A stretch of DNA of 64,000 nt from an uncultured Flavobacteriaceae bacterium (GTDB lineage: Bacteria; Bacteroidota; Bacteroidia; Flavobacteriales; Flavobacteriaceae): NCBI GenBank assembly GCA_947494695.1, contig CANLWB010000006.1, forward strand, positions 305,335-369,334, read 5' to 3'. A program made the position numbers and the translations under genes. Shown here one piece after another: positions 27,987 to 38,729 of the stretch (the stretch's first letter is position 1; each line of letters starts with the position of its first letter). The notes beneath the pieces are model-generated. The model made no database searches. It was not told the origin of the DNA and saw only the letters and a list, made by a program, of their open reading frames with translations.

Positions 27987-28517
27987 ATGAAAATAAAAAT
28001 ATTCATAACATTTTTGTGTTTTGGTCAGACAATGCTTGCACAAAACACCCAGGTTATAGTAATATTCGCTGATCAAAACGATCAAAAAAAGGTGTTCAAT
28101 ATTGATGAAAGTACAAAGACCTTGATACTAACAAAGAAACCAATAGCTGCAACAGATACATTTTTTGATGCATTTATCATAAGACCCTCGACCGAAAATC
28201 CCAATGCCAAATACATCATTTCTGCGAAAGAAAACCATCTTTTTCTATATCGTGATGGTAATGAGCTTAAAGTAAAAGACATTCGTGAAGAAACCGGTGC
28301 AAATGGTAGAGTCCATTATGCATGGGATATTCAATATATGGGCTATCCCTATATCACGATAAGTGACCCTCAAAACATAAGACGCGTGATTTATATAGAG
28401 GGCGATGTTCCGGCAATGAAAGTAGTGCCCAATGCGCAGTGGAATTTGGCAGATAATAATGACACCAAAGGCAGTGCTTATCGATATAAAATTAACAAAA
28501 TCACTAGCACTTTTTAG
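27987..28517 (+). CDS. secreted hypothetical protein, middle gene of the surface operon
   Basis: 176 residues with a signal peptide (MKIKIFITFLCFGQTMLAQN). It looks like a small beta-rich domain (DAFIIRPSTENPNAKYIISAKENHLFLYRDGNELKVKD; SAYRYKINKITSTF). Family not recognised. The 42- and 45-nt spacings on either side make an operon with the tail-fibre-like gene and the giant LamG protein likely. Confidence 0.65.
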   Translation: MKIKIFITFLCFGQTMLAQNTQVIVIFADQNDQKKVFNIDESTKTLILTKKPIAATDTFFDAFIIRPSTENPNAKYIISAKENHLFLYRDGNELKVKDIREETGANGRVHYAWDIQYMGYPYITISDPQNIRRVIYIEGDVPAMKVVPNAQWNLADNNDTKGSAYRYKINKITSTF

Positions 28518-28562
28518 TTTTTAATAAGCATTCTGCCAAGTTTAAGAGATAAATAAATAGAA

Positions 28563-31500
28563 ATGAAAAAAACAATACATACCACACCAAGACTATGTGG
28601 CTTGATACTATGGTTATCAACTTTTATGGTTTCAGCGGTATTGGCCCAAGGATCGAATGAAAATATTTCGGTTCTGAAAATGATAGGCGGACACGGTCAT
28701 ATTACCCATTTTGATACTAACATTGGCCTTAAAACCATGCTACTTAATGTTGGGCAGCCAGGACAAGGTACTATCGAGTTTTGGGCCAAGTTTCAAAACG
28801 ATTCACAATCCTTATGGCTTACCAGTGATGCTTTTTTTGATCTTGGGTTTACCATAAAAATGTTTAGTAATCAAATTATTCTTAACAATAAAAACGGTAG
28901 TGATATACAAGCTATAAACGCAGATCATACCCTTTTAGAACAGAGCTGGCAACATTTTGCCTATATATTTTATCAGACAAATACTTTAAATCACTATAAT
29001 ATCGATGCTTACGCAGATGGTGTCAAAGTAAAAACATTTACCAATATCGAAATAGCGGCCGATTCTGATCTGTATTTTACAAAGGGGGATCCAAACGATG
29101 AAATTCTTCTTACAGAAATAAAAGCATGGAATGTTCAAAGAACTGAAGATCAAATAGCAATAGGCAGATATACCACTTTTTATCAGTATACAGGTTCTGC
29201 AATTGAGGATCAAGTGAGCCAAGGGTTGGCGGCTAACTATTCTGGCAGCGCAGAGCACGTTCCGTTGGATCAATATTTACCCGAACTTGCCATAACACAT
29301 TGGAATAATACGGTACAAAAAAATGGGTATCCAGCATATGGTTCTACGGTTTCTAGAGTAACCAACGATAAAATTGATAAACAGCTAGCCGTTATAAATG
29401 ATACATTTGGTAATCCGATAAACGAATTGAACCAAATTATTGTAAGAGCCTCCAAAGGAGAATATGACAACCGTATCGTTGTGAATTGGTTTCATGTAGA
29501 AGAATTATCGAACTACAAAATATTTAGGGACAACATAGAAATCCATACGAAGAACAATATTAATGGGGCTTCGGGAGAATCTTTGTTTTTTGAGGATAAA
29601 GATGCATTGCCGGGTACAATTTACACCTATAAAGTAGAGGGTGTTAATTCAGATAATATAGGAAAAATAGTAGGTGTTGATACCGGATTTATTTTTCCTA
29701 ACGGAGAATTATCTGGAAACATTAAGACACAATCAAATATATTTGTAGATGGGGCTGGAGTCGCAATTGAACTTGCTAACAATGGAATAAATGGATCAGC
29801 ATTATCCTTTGCTGCCAACTCAGATAACATTACTTTTTTAGACCAAAGCGTATTTACTGACAACAATGAAATTACCATTGAGTTTTGGTATAAAAATGAA
29901 GTGAATGCAGCTACAGGATACAATACCGTTTTTAAACTGGGATCAACCGAAATACGCATGGGATATGGTAATGCGATGATTACCTACAACAATGGTGATG
30001 TTTCTAGTACATTTGGAGTTTCTGCTCCAGATAGTCACTGGCATCATTATGCCTTTACTTTGGCTGTTAATGGGGTCAAAGTATATCGGGACCAATTGGC
30101 TTTAGGGAGCAACAGCACTCCGTTTGAATGGAGTTCTACCTCAAGTGATTATAATTATTACCTTAATTATATCGCAAACTACGCTTATTCGTTAGATGAA
30201 TTTAGGGTTTGGAAAGGCAAGAAAACACTGCTGGAAATTCAAAAACATGGGCCGTATGTAGTAGGTGCAGATGAGGAAGATCTGTTAGTCGCCTATTCTA
30301 TGGATCTTCAAGGAACCGATGAAATTTATAATCATGCGTTGTTGACCAAAGGTCGTAATACGGGTAAAAGTGTCAGTAATTTGATGTATACAACACAACC
30401 CGCTAGCTTACAATATGTAGCTTTTACAGACCCTACAGGCAACTATCGTTTTAAAGGGGTTTATAGTACATCACTTAATGAGGATTCATATGTGGCCACA
30501 GCGTTTAAACCCAATCATGAATTCAGGCCACCTTCTGTTGGAGTAACCATTAAACAATCTACAATAGTAACCGATTACAGCAAAGTAGCCAATTTTACCG
30601 ATATTTCCGAATTGCCTGTTTCAGGACGTATTTTTTATAAAGTTGGTCAAGATATTCATCCAGTTCCCGTAGGAAGACGAATAGCTATTGATGGTTTACC
30701 TGTATTTGGTACCGATGATGATGGTTTGACGAGCGATATAAGTGGAGTGTATAGTATATCTTCTTCATTAGGATTGCATGATTTTGAAGTACACAATCCA
30801 GAACTGGACAATAATCTTACACTAAGCACATTAAGTTTTGCTACCTCTGACCAAGTTCCTGAAGGGGCTGGTGAGGGAATAGTCAGTGCCGGATATGCAT
30901 CATCTTATAGAAAAGTAAATTACCAAAATACAGGAATCACGCTTTCTGGATTTGTAAAGCCATTTGTATCTGTAACGAATCCTGATTTTATTCCTGAAAA
31001 ACAGACATTATTGAAATGGGGGGAATTTAAAATAGTTTTAAAAGACAATACTATATTACAATTTCAATATAGAACTAAAGTTGAAAAGGAAATCACAATT
31101 ACAAATGTCAATGAATTTACATTTTTTGCGATATCTGTAGCACCCTCAGGTGATTATGGATTTATCGTGGGAGAAAACTACAAAAACGGAAAAGTAACAA
31201 TGGCTAATTTTATTGATGATACACTTTATTTAGGAGCAGATATTATTAATCAGGCTGTTGAAGAAGATAATTTGTCATCCTTGGCGCTCATTCAATTTAG
31301 ACATAAAAATTATGATGAGTCTCAATTATTAGCTATAAAAAATGGAGAGATCATTCCTAATGATGAAAAGATTTTAGGGTTATCTTTTGAATTTGACCAG
31401 GAAAAAGGTAATAGGGCACTTTCAAAAACAGAAGATGGTAAAAATAACTATTTGATATTGCATAAAGATATCAAAACTAATCCTGCTCAAGTATTCAATT

Positions 31501-34500
31501 ATACTCGAAAATACAAATATGAATACAAGGCAGTAAATCCTGTTTACAACCCCGAAGTAAGTGGTATTAATTATAGGTTGAATGTTATAGATCCTTTGAC
31601 CAATGTTGATTTTGAAATGAAAGACCGCTACGGTTTTATGGGAAATATTGTTGTGCCTTGCGATTATAATATGGGTGAATGGTCTGGTGTTATAGAGCGT
31701 ACAGATGGCTCTATAGTATTTAAGAAAACCATTACAAGTCGTAATTTTAATAATGATCAAAACATTTTTTTGGTTACTGATTTATTGCCAGGTCATTATC
31801 AAGTTACGCTATTTAACATTAATGATGCTTCTGTACAATTGAGTTCCCCTATTATTGATCTTACTAAAGGGTGGAAAAGTTATGATTTTGAGTATAGAGC
31901 TGGACTATCTGTAGAAATTAATATGTACAGAGTAAAAGAGGAAAAATCTACGCTTCCACTTTCTGAATTAGTTGAAGAAGATTTTGATAAATTACAAAAA
32001 TTATGTGACAACGATTTTTATGTAATAGATCAAGGGAATTCTGTACTAATGCAAGTAGAAGTTTATGAGGAATATGACGATCAAAGATGTGTGGTGTCTA
32101 ATGCAGATGTAACCTTTGCAGGAGATTTACTAAGGTTGCCGAGTGGAAGCGGTTCTATAAGGACTCAGACAGATGAAAATGGACATGCTGTTCTCACATC
32201 GTTTGTTGGAACGCCTAATTTCACTGCTCCGTACATGCGTAATTTTACAATCAGAGTAGCTCACGATAATAGAAACTTTACTGAAAAAGTTACAGGTTTG
32301 ATAGAAGGCGCTAGAATGAATGAAAGCGACTTTACTATTGCCGACCCTGTTGTAAACTGGGTTCTACATGATCCTCCAGGAGATGGTAGTAGTGTTACCT
32401 TAAAAAAAGGAACTACCTCTATCTCTACAAGCACTTGGAATATTTCTTTAGGATATACAGGTACGGTAAGCAGTAGAGCTGGGTCAGGAGTAGAACATGA
32501 TGTTGTTGCTACTGTATTTGGAATTGGAAGCTCTGTAACAATAGTAGAGGCTGATGTAACAGGTGGTGCTGATGCTAGAATGAGTTTGCTAGGTACTTAT
32601 AATGGTAGCACTTCTAGATCGATTACCACTTCGACTGATATATCAACGTCATCAAGCGATAATTTAGTAGGTAGAGAAGCAGATTTATTTATTGGCACAG
32701 GATACCTAATTACAGTAGGTTCTGGTGAAACAATAGCTTATGATCAAACGAACTGTACTGTGAGCTATAGCAATGATTCACCTGTAATAGATAACAGAAT
32801 TGATAATTCTTTTGTACATAGTTATTTTGATGTTAAAAAGAACATCATTCCTAATTTGTTTATTTCAATTGCCAACGAACAGGATGTCAACAAGATACAG
32901 TCCTATCAGAATTCTGTACAGCAATGGATCAGGACTTTAGTTCGTAATGATATGGTTTTGAATCTTTATAAGAAATCTGATTATAAATATATGCTAGATC
33001 ACCCTTTTCTTAGTGATATGTATAATGAATTACCAGATGAGTTAAATACTATTGAGTACAATTGGGATAACTATCCCCTTTTTCATGATTTTGAAAAAAA
33101 TAGAAGTTTTGACGGAGGTGGTGGTACTTTTACTCAAAGTATTACAACGGAAAATACGAGTTCTAACGGAGCTAATGTTCAATCAGAGCTTGATGTTGGG
33201 TTTGCAACTGAGTATAAAGCTACTATTGCTGCAGTAACTAGTCAACTTGAATACTCACATACAATTAATACGAAATTTGGTGGTAGTTCTGATCGTACAA
33301 CGGAGGATGATACTGTTATAGAACATACGCTAACGGATGATGATGCGGGTGATCGATATGCTTTGGAGATTCGACGTGATCCTGATTTTGGAATACCAAT
33401 TTATAAAACGTTGGCAGGTCAAAGTTCTTGCCCAGCAGAAAGAGGTACACAAATTCGAACAGGAGTAGAAATTGAAGCAAAAAGAAATAGTGCAGATGGT
33501 GTAACGGGTCAAACGTTAAAATACAATGTAATGCTAAGAAATACCCAAATTGCGGGTAATACAGATGCTCCAAAGACATATACTGTTTTTTTATCTCAAG
33601 AGACAAATCCATTGGGAGCAGTAGTAAAGATCAATGGAACATCTCTTAATAGTGGAAAAGAAGTACCTTTTTGGTTTGGTCCAGATGATTCGTCTCCAAC
33701 GGGAATTAAGCAAGAATACGAAGCTTTAATAGAGATTTCTGTGCCAAGTACCGAAACAAACTCTTCTATTGAATACAAGGACTTAGAAATTTTGTTTTTT
33801 GTTCCTTGTGAATATCATGAAGATTTAGATTTCGATCATAATGCAGATGTATATAGTGATGCAGGTATTAAAAGCATTGATGCTTTGTACCTTACAGCTT
33901 TGTTTCAAGGCCCTTGCGTCGATAACATGAAACAATTGAGTCCTCAGGAAAATTGGGTAGTAAATGCTGCAAATAATAATGTTCTGGATTTTGCTTTTAC
34001 AATTCCAGGAACAACTGTTGAGAATGATGTGGTTACATTACCTGAGAGTTTAACAGCTATAGATATAGAATATGCATTAGTAGAAAATAATACACCAATA
34101 CTATTACATACTATTGATGTAGAGGAGTTAAAAACATTGTATCAAGATAATGTATTTAATCTACCCCTTGATATTTCGGGATTGACAGATGGTGAATATG
34201 GTTTTAGGTTAGTACCGGTTTGTGGTATAGGGTCGGAAAAATGGAGAAGAAACAATCCAACTCCATATGCCTATGGTCATATCTCCCGAAATGCCCCGGT
34301 ATTGGTAGAAACCAATCCTGAAAATGGAGAAATACTGGAAGAGGGAGTTATCACCGCTACCTATAGTGGTCAACTAGATCCAACCACACTCAATTCGTTA
34401 AATATTGGGTTAAGAGGTGTTTTAGGTGGGTTGCCCAAAGAACTTGTTTCTGTTGATTTTAATTTAGTAACAGATCAAATAACAATACCTCATGGAGATT

Positions 34501-37208
34501 TCTTAAACCTATCCGGAGCTTATACAGTAGAATTTTGGATTAATCCTAATAATTATCCAAGCAATACTAATGCCAATGTATTCACAAAAGGAAGCAATTA
34601 CGGAATTCAAATCCAGCCTGATGGTAAACTCAACTGCCTAAATGATCAAATAGGAGGCGTTACAACAGTATCCATACCGCTTCAGGAATGGACACACGTA
34701 ACTGTGATTTATGATGGAGCAAGTACGCTTAATGTTTATTTCAATGGGGTTTTGGTATATTCTAATACAGGCTACAATAATACGGGCGAAACGCTGGTAA
34801 CCAATACTGAGGACTTAATCATAGGGGCAACATCCGATAATGATGGTTTTGTCGGAAAATTAGACGAACTAAGAATTTGGGATACCGTAAGGTCACATGC
34901 CGATATTGTTTCGTATAAAAACAGACAATTATTGGGTAACGAAGCAAACCTGAAAGCCTATTATGTTTTTGATAATATTGCACTCGAAATAGAGGGGCAT
35001 CAAGAAGCCGTTAGGGATTTTACCGGAAATACTCGTGGGAGCTTTCACACAGGAGTCTCATGGATACAAGGTGACCAGGCTGCACCTTTGTTACAAGAAC
35101 AATTAGTAGCAGATATCCCTATAAGTATAACTTCAAATATTGATAACAATGTTGTCATTATAAGTCCGATAAATTTTCAGGAATATTATTTGGAAGGCGC
35201 TAAGCTCACAGCTGTCTTTAGTGAAAATAACATTAAAGGGGTCGATGGTAATGTGGTAGCAGGACATAGTTGGTCATTTACGATCAATAAAAATAACGTA
35301 AATTGGGGTAAAGCCAATATTACTGCATCCCAGAGGTTAGGGACTTCGATTAATTTGGAGGCTACCTTAAGCAATAACGGAGGCGAAGATACAACATATG
35401 AATTGCAATCATTACCAGAGTGGCTTAAATGCACGACTACCAATATAGGAAGTAGTATGGATTTGCCAGGAGGTTTTGAGAACACACTGCAGTTTGAGAC
35501 TTCGGCGTATCTTAACAAAGGAACCTATTATACCAACATTGGAGTGATTACCTATGATTCAGATCGAATTCAAACGGGTTATGAGTATTTTGAACTTGAA
35601 TTGGATGTTGATTGTGATGTGCCGGCTTATCCATTGAATACATCCAGTTTTACTCACAAAAAAGAATTTACAGCACAATTAACCGTTGCCGGTGAGGTAT
35701 CACAAGATTCAAACGATAGGGTCGTGGCATATTTCAATGATGAAATTAGAGGAGTTGGACAGGTAACCAATATTAATAATCAAACTGTGGTTTTGCTCGA
35801 TGTGTTTTATAATACAGGAGAGTTAGGAGAAGTAATCTTTAGGGTATGGGACGATTCTCAATGTAAAGAATATATTGGCCTAACCCAGATATATCAAATT
35901 GGGGATAATTCTTCTGAAGGAACTACCATAGACCCAGTAACATTTGAAACAGGAGATGTAGTTGTCAAAAGAATACCTTTATTGCAAGGATATCAATGGG
36001 TAAGTTTTAATGCTATTACCAATGATCTAGCTTCGAGCTTACAAATTAGTGGCATTAAAGGGATGACTTCTGATGATGAGGTTATTGAATTGGGAAGCAA
36101 TCGTTCAGTCACCTTTGATAGCGATGGAGAACCTGTCGGAAATTTGGAAGTCATTGATTATACCAAAGGATATCTGGTAAAATCTACCAGCAACAAACTA
36201 ATGTTGTTACAAGGGGTTGAAGCTTCTATGAAAGTAGATATCCCGATTACTGGGGGATTTGTCGATAATTATGTGGGTTATATACCCAATGTAATGTTTA
36301 CAAGCTCGTATGCATTGCGTTCTTTATCTAATAAATTCATTTTAGGAGATCGTATTTCAGGGAGGGAAGGCTTTTCTGAATTTACTGAAGAAGGATGGAA
36401 AGGAACCCTAACCCATTTGATCCCCAATAAGGCATACAATATCAGGATGCATAATCCCGGTACCTTAAATTATTCAGGAATTGTGGGCAGTACTGAAATG
36501 GTAAGATTAGCTTCCAAAAGGATAACTTTTGACGATATTCATCCATCTGAAAATTCAGAAATGCTAGAGGTAACTCACTTGAGAAATTCAGCTAAACTTG
36601 GGGTTGAGGTGGATCAATTTAAATATCCTCATACAATGTCATTAACAGCAAAACTTACATCAGATTTCTTTGACAAAAGCAAAACATATACCATAGCAGC
36701 ACTCTATAAAGGACAGTATAGAGGCATTGCTAAGGCTGTACCTCAAGGTGATAGTTGGGTGTATTTTATGACCGTTTATGGAAATAATCAAGAGAATATT
36801 TCTTTTAAACTATTTGTAGATGATCAAGCTTATAACATTGATAATCAATTAATATACAGGGCTAATAGTTTTGTTGGAAACATTGAAAACCCTTTTGATT
36901 TATATATTTCCAATAAACTTTCGAAAAGTAATAAAGTGTTGTCTATAAGTAAGAATCCGATTACCGACAAAACCATCATTACTGTTACCCCAAATCAATC
37001 AGATCAATATGAACTTAATTTGTTTGACAAGAAGGGAACTAAAGTAGCCGTATTATTTACTGGAGAAATTCGGGAAGGAAATCTAAAGATTATTGGATTA
37101 GACAGAGTTGCTGGTAATTATTTAAAGTATCTGAATAGTGGAGTATACATTTGTGTTTTAAAAGGGGCAAAACATACTAAACATACTTTAAAAATAGTGT
37201 TAAAATAA
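28563..37208 (+). CDS. giant LamG-domain surface protein with T9SS sorting signal
   Basis: 2881 residues with a signal peptide (ending AVLAQG). LamG/concanavalin-like domains lie at about 30-205, 410-565 (NEITIEFWYKNEV, HWHHYAFTLAVNGVKVYRD) and 1976-2120 (GAYTVEFWINPNNYPSN, WTHVTVIYDGASTLNVYFNG, GKLDELRIWDTVRSH). Fibronectin/Ig-like and carboxypeptidase-regulatory-like modules lie between them. Residues about 1270-1590 are rich in Ser/Thr/Gly with alternating polar-apolar stretches. The last about 90 residues are a T9SS type A domain (ISKNPITDKTIITVTPNQ, LNLFDKKGTKVAVL, LNSGVYICVLKG). It is exported and anchored on the outer surface, probably as an adhesin or glycan-binding scaffold. Confidence 0.85.
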   Translation: MKKTIHTTPRLCGLILWLSTFMVSAVLAQGSNENISVLKMIGGHGHITHFDTNIGLKTMLLNVGQPGQGTIEFWAKFQNDSQSLWLTSDAFFDLGFTIKMFSNQIILNNKNGSDIQAINADHTLLEQSWQHFAYIFYQTNTLNHYNIDAYADGVKVKTFTNIEIAADSDLYFTKGDPNDEILLTEIKAWNVQRTEDQIAIGRYTTFYQYTGSAIEDQVSQGLAANYSGSAEHVPLDQYLPELAITHWNNTVQKNGYPAYGSTVSRVTNDKIDKQLAVINDTFGNPINELNQIIVRASKGEYDNRIVVNWFHVEELSNYKIFRDNIEIHTKNNINGASGESLFFEDKDALPGTIYTYKVEGVNSDNIGKIVGVDTGFIFPNGELSGNIKTQSNIFVDGAGVAIELANNGINGSALSFAANSDNITFLDQSVFTDNNEITIEFWYKNEVNAATGYNTVFKLGSTEIRMGYGNAMITYNNGDVSSTFGVSAPDSHWHHYAFTLAVNGVKVYRDQLALGSNSTPFEWSSTSSDYNYYLNYIANYAYSLDEFRVWKGKKTLLEIQKHGPYVVGADEEDLLVAYSMDLQGTDEIYNHALLTKGRNTGKSVSNLMYTTQPASLQYVAFTDPTGNYRFKGVYSTSLNEDSYVATAFKPNHEFRPPSVGVTIKQSTIVTDYSKVANFTDISELPVSGRIFYKVGQDIHPVPVGRRIAIDGLPVFGTDDDGLTSDISGVYSISSSLGLHDFEVHNPELDNNLTLSTLSFATSDQVPEGAGEGIVSAGYASSYRKVNYQNTGITLSGFVKPFVSVTNPDFIPEKQTLLKWGEFKIVLKDNTILQFQYRTKVEKEITITNVNEFTFFAISVAPSGDYGFIVGENYKNGKVTMANFIDDTLYLGADIINQAVEEDNLSSLALIQFRHKNYDESQLLAIKNGEIIPNDEKILGLSFEFDQEKGNRALSKTEDGKNNYLILHKDIKTNPAQVFNYTRKYKYEYKAVNPVYNPEVSGINYRLNVIDPLTNVDFEMKDRYGFMGNIVVPCDYNMGEWSGVIERTDGSIVFKKTITSRNFNNDQNIFLVTDLLPGHYQVTLFNINDASVQLSSPIIDLTKGWKSYDFEYRAGLSVEINMYRVKEEKSTLPLSELVEEDFDKLQKLCDNDFYVIDQGNSVLMQVEVYEEYDDQRCVVSNADVTFAGDLLRLPSGSGSIRTQTDENGHAVLTSFVGTPNFTAPYMRNFTIRVAHDNRNFTEKVTGLIEGARMNESDFTIADPVVNWVLHDPPGDGSSVTLKKGTTSISTSTWNISLGYTGTVSSRAGSGVEHDVVATVFGIGSSVTIVEADVTGGADARMSLLGTYNGSTSRSITTSTDISTSSSDNLVGREADLFIGTGYLITVGSGETIAYDQTNCTVSYSNDSPVIDNRIDNSFVHSYFDVKKNIIPNLFISIANEQDVNKIQSYQNSVQQWIRTLVRNDMVLNLYKKSDYKYMLDHPFLSDMYNELPDELNTIEYNWDNYPLFHDFEKNRSFDGGGGTFTQSITTENTSSNGANVQSELDVGFATEYKATIAAVTSQLEYSHTINTKFGGSSDRTTEDDTVIEHTLTDDDAGDRYALEIRRDPDFGIPIYKTLAGQSSCPAERGTQIRTGVEIEAKRNSADGVTGQTLKYNVMLRNTQIAGNTDAPKTYTVFLSQETNPLGAVVKINGTSLNSGKEVPFWFGPDDSSPTGIKQEYEALIEISVPSTETNSSIEYKDLEILFFVPCEYHEDLDFDHNADVYSDAGIKSIDALYLTALFQGPCVDNMKQLSPQENWVVNAANNNVLDFAFTIPGTTVENDVVTLPESLTAIDIEYALVENNTPILLHTIDVEELKTLYQDNVFNLPLDISGLTDGEYGFRLVPVCGIGSEKWRRNNPTPYAYGHISRNAPVLVETNPENGEILEEGVITATYSGQLDPTTLNSLNIGLRGVLGGLPKELVSVDFNLVTDQITIPHGDFLNLSGAYTVEFWINPNNYPSNTNANVFTKGSNYGIQIQPDGKLNCLNDQIGGVTTVSIPLQEWTHVTVIYDGASTLNVYFNGVLVYSNTGYNNTGETLVTNTEDLIIGATSDNDGFVGKLDELRIWDTVRSHADIVSYKNRQLLGNEANLKAYYVFDNIALEIEGHQEAVRDFTGNTRGSFHTGVSWIQGDQAAPLLQEQLVADIPISITSNIDNNVVIISPINFQEYYLEGAKLTAVFSENNIKGVDGNVVAGHSWSFTINKNNVNWGKANITASQRLGTSINLEATLSNNGGEDTTYELQSLPEWLKCTTTNIGSSMDLPGGFENTLQFETSAYLNKGTYYTNIGVITYDSDRIQTGYEYFELELDVDCDVPAYPLNTSSFTHKKEFTAQLTVAGEVSQDSNDRVVAYFNDEIRGVGQVTNINNQTVVLLDVFYNTGELGEVIFRVWDDSQCKEYIGLTQIYQIGDNSSEGTTIDPVTFETGDVVVKRIPLLQGYQWVSFNAITNDLASSLQISGIKGMTSDDEVIELGSNRSVTFDSDGEPVGNLEVIDYTKGYLVKSTSNKLMLLQGVEASMKVDIPITGGFVDNYVGYIPNVMFTSSYALRSLSNKFILGDRISGREGFSEFTEEGWKGTLTHLIPNKAYNIRMHNPGTLNYSGIVGSTEMVRLASKRITFDDIHPSENSEMLEVTHLRNSAKLGVEVDQFKYPHTMSLTAKLTSDFFDKSKTYTIAALYKGQYRGIAKAVPQGDSWVYFMTVYGNNQENISFKLFVDDQAYNIDNQLIYRANSFVGNIENPFDLYISNKLSKSNKVLSISKNPITDKTIITVTPNQSDQYELNLFDKKGTKVAVLFTGEIREGNLKIIGLDRVAGNYLKYLNSGVYICVLKGAKHTKHTLKIVLK

Positions 37209-37393
37209 ACTATAATGTTCTCCTTAAAACTTAATTAGGAGAGAGAGCCCGAAATATGAACTGTAGTAAGCGAATCTACCGCTAAAAGCTGATTCGCTTA
37301 CAAATAAATTAAAAACTAAAATAACTTAATGTAATAACGAAACCAAACACTGGTAAAGTAATTAACAAAAATGAATGTCGAACATTAAAAAAA

Positions 37394-38377
37394 ATGAAAA
37401 TGATATGTATTAAAACCTATAAAGCATTATTTTTTATGCTACTTACCCTAGCATTTTTCTCGTGTAATTCTGATGATGACGCTAATCCTAATCCTGAAAA
37501 CAGTGAAGAAATAAGGGCAATTAAAGAAAAATTAGTTGGAGATTGGATATTGGTAAGCAGTATTATCGACAATGAAACTGTTTCGCCATCTGAATTCGAA
37601 TGCTTAAAAAATTCAACAGCTACTTTCAATCAAGACGATACCTATGAAGTAACTTTTTTAAAACTAGGGAGTAATTCTACAACTCTTTGTTCTCGAACAG
37701 TTACACAATCTGGGACCTACACGGTTGTTGGTTTGAACAGTGTCACTTTTTTTAATTTTGATTCTGAAATCGAGCTGATTGACGATACTTTACAGATTAC
37801 TTCCAAAGTTACCAATGGTGATGAAGAACAAAATCAAATTGATATTTTTATTAGAAGTGACAATTCAGAATTAGGAGAAAATCAGGAAGAAACAGATGAT
37901 GTGGACACAGATAGCCAGACAGATGGGGATAATGAAGACAATACTTTTGATGGAACAGAGGTAATTCGAAACATATTAGGAAAGTGGGAAATCGACTCTA
38001 ATAAAGATTGTCTTCAAAAAAACACAATAGAATTTAAATCCCAAAGTGTTTTTGAAATTATTCAACATAAAAAAACCTTTAATCGTAGAGATTTGTTAGA
38101 CTATAATGTAAGTGTTAGCTATCCTTTACCAGAAAGTATTAAGGCAACAATTATTAAAGGAAATAGCACGGTTGTTTTTGATACCAGTGCAGCATGTCAA
38201 TTTATCAAAACGAGCACTCTAGAGTATATTGTAAAAGATGAAAAGACCATAATACTTAAAGGTATTTCGGGAGTCAAACTTTTGTTAGAAGACAACGATA
38301 CCATGAAGCTTATATATACATTCACTGATAGTAATGCCAATGAAAAGGTAAGAGAATTTGTTTATAAAAAGCTATAA
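37394..38377 (+). CDS. lipoprotein with two lipocalin-like halves
   Basis: 327 residues with a lipoprotein signal (FFMLLTLAFFSCNSDDD). Residues about 40-155 look like a lipocalin-like domain (KLVGDWILVSSIIDNETVSPSEFECLKNSTATFNQDDTYEVTF), an acidic linker (EENQEETDDVDTDSQTDGDNEDN) follows, and residues about 185-327 form a second domain (ILGKWEIDSNKDCLQKNTIEF ... VREFVYKKL). The second domain is duplicated as the next gene. Its location is the periplasm or cell surface; the ligand is unknown. Confidence 0.7.
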   Translation: MKMICIKTYKALFFMLLTLAFFSCNSDDDANPNPENSEEIRAIKEKLVGDWILVSSIIDNETVSPSEFECLKNSTATFNQDDTYEVTFLKLGSNSTTLCSRTVTQSGTYTVVGLNSVTFFNFDSEIELIDDTLQITSKVTNGDEEQNQIDIFIRSDNSELGENQEETDDVDTDSQTDGDNEDNTFDGTEVIRNILGKWEIDSNKDCLQKNTIEFKSQSVFEIIQHKKTFNRRDLLDYNVSVSYPLPESIKATIIKGNSTVVFDTSAACQFIKTSTLEYIVKDEKTIILKGISGVKLLLEDNDTMKLIYTFTDSNANEKVREFVYKKL

Positions 38378-38729
38378 AATTGATTTGTTTACACATCAAA
38401 AATGGTGGGAAATCCTCCATATTTAGATTTGAGCATAATACAAACAAGCATACTATTTTTCATTGTGTTATGTTTTTTTATCGTTCTAACCAATTGTATC
38501 AGACTCTATTGGCAAATATATCTAGGCTGTCCCCCCTTTGTCCACCTTCTATTCTTGTGAAAGGTCAAGCTAATAAATATGTTTGTAACGCAATTTAATA
38601 CACTGAAAAAGTAAAGATTAAAAAAACTAATTCTTAAACAAGCTTGAAAATAACCGAATGTAGCAACGAAACCAAACACTGGTAAAGTAATTAACAAAAA
38701 TTAAAGTCGAACATTAAAAAAAAACAAAA
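38378..38729. repeat. repeat copy 2 and duplicated leader between the lipoprotein genes
   Basis: Holds a degenerate terminator-like hairpin (near 38400, TGGTGGGAAATCCTCCA), dispersed repeat copy 2 (about 38445-38580, related to 26516-26665), and at 38645-38729 a leader nearly identical to 37320-37393, including about 35 identical bases (ACGAAACCAAACACTGGTAA onward). Confidence 0.6.

Noticed and set aside
38380..38598. 72-residue frame after the first lipoprotein gene, similar to a frame at 26465-26683
   Set aside because: The similarity comes from a DNA repeat and both frames lack start context and protein-like composition.
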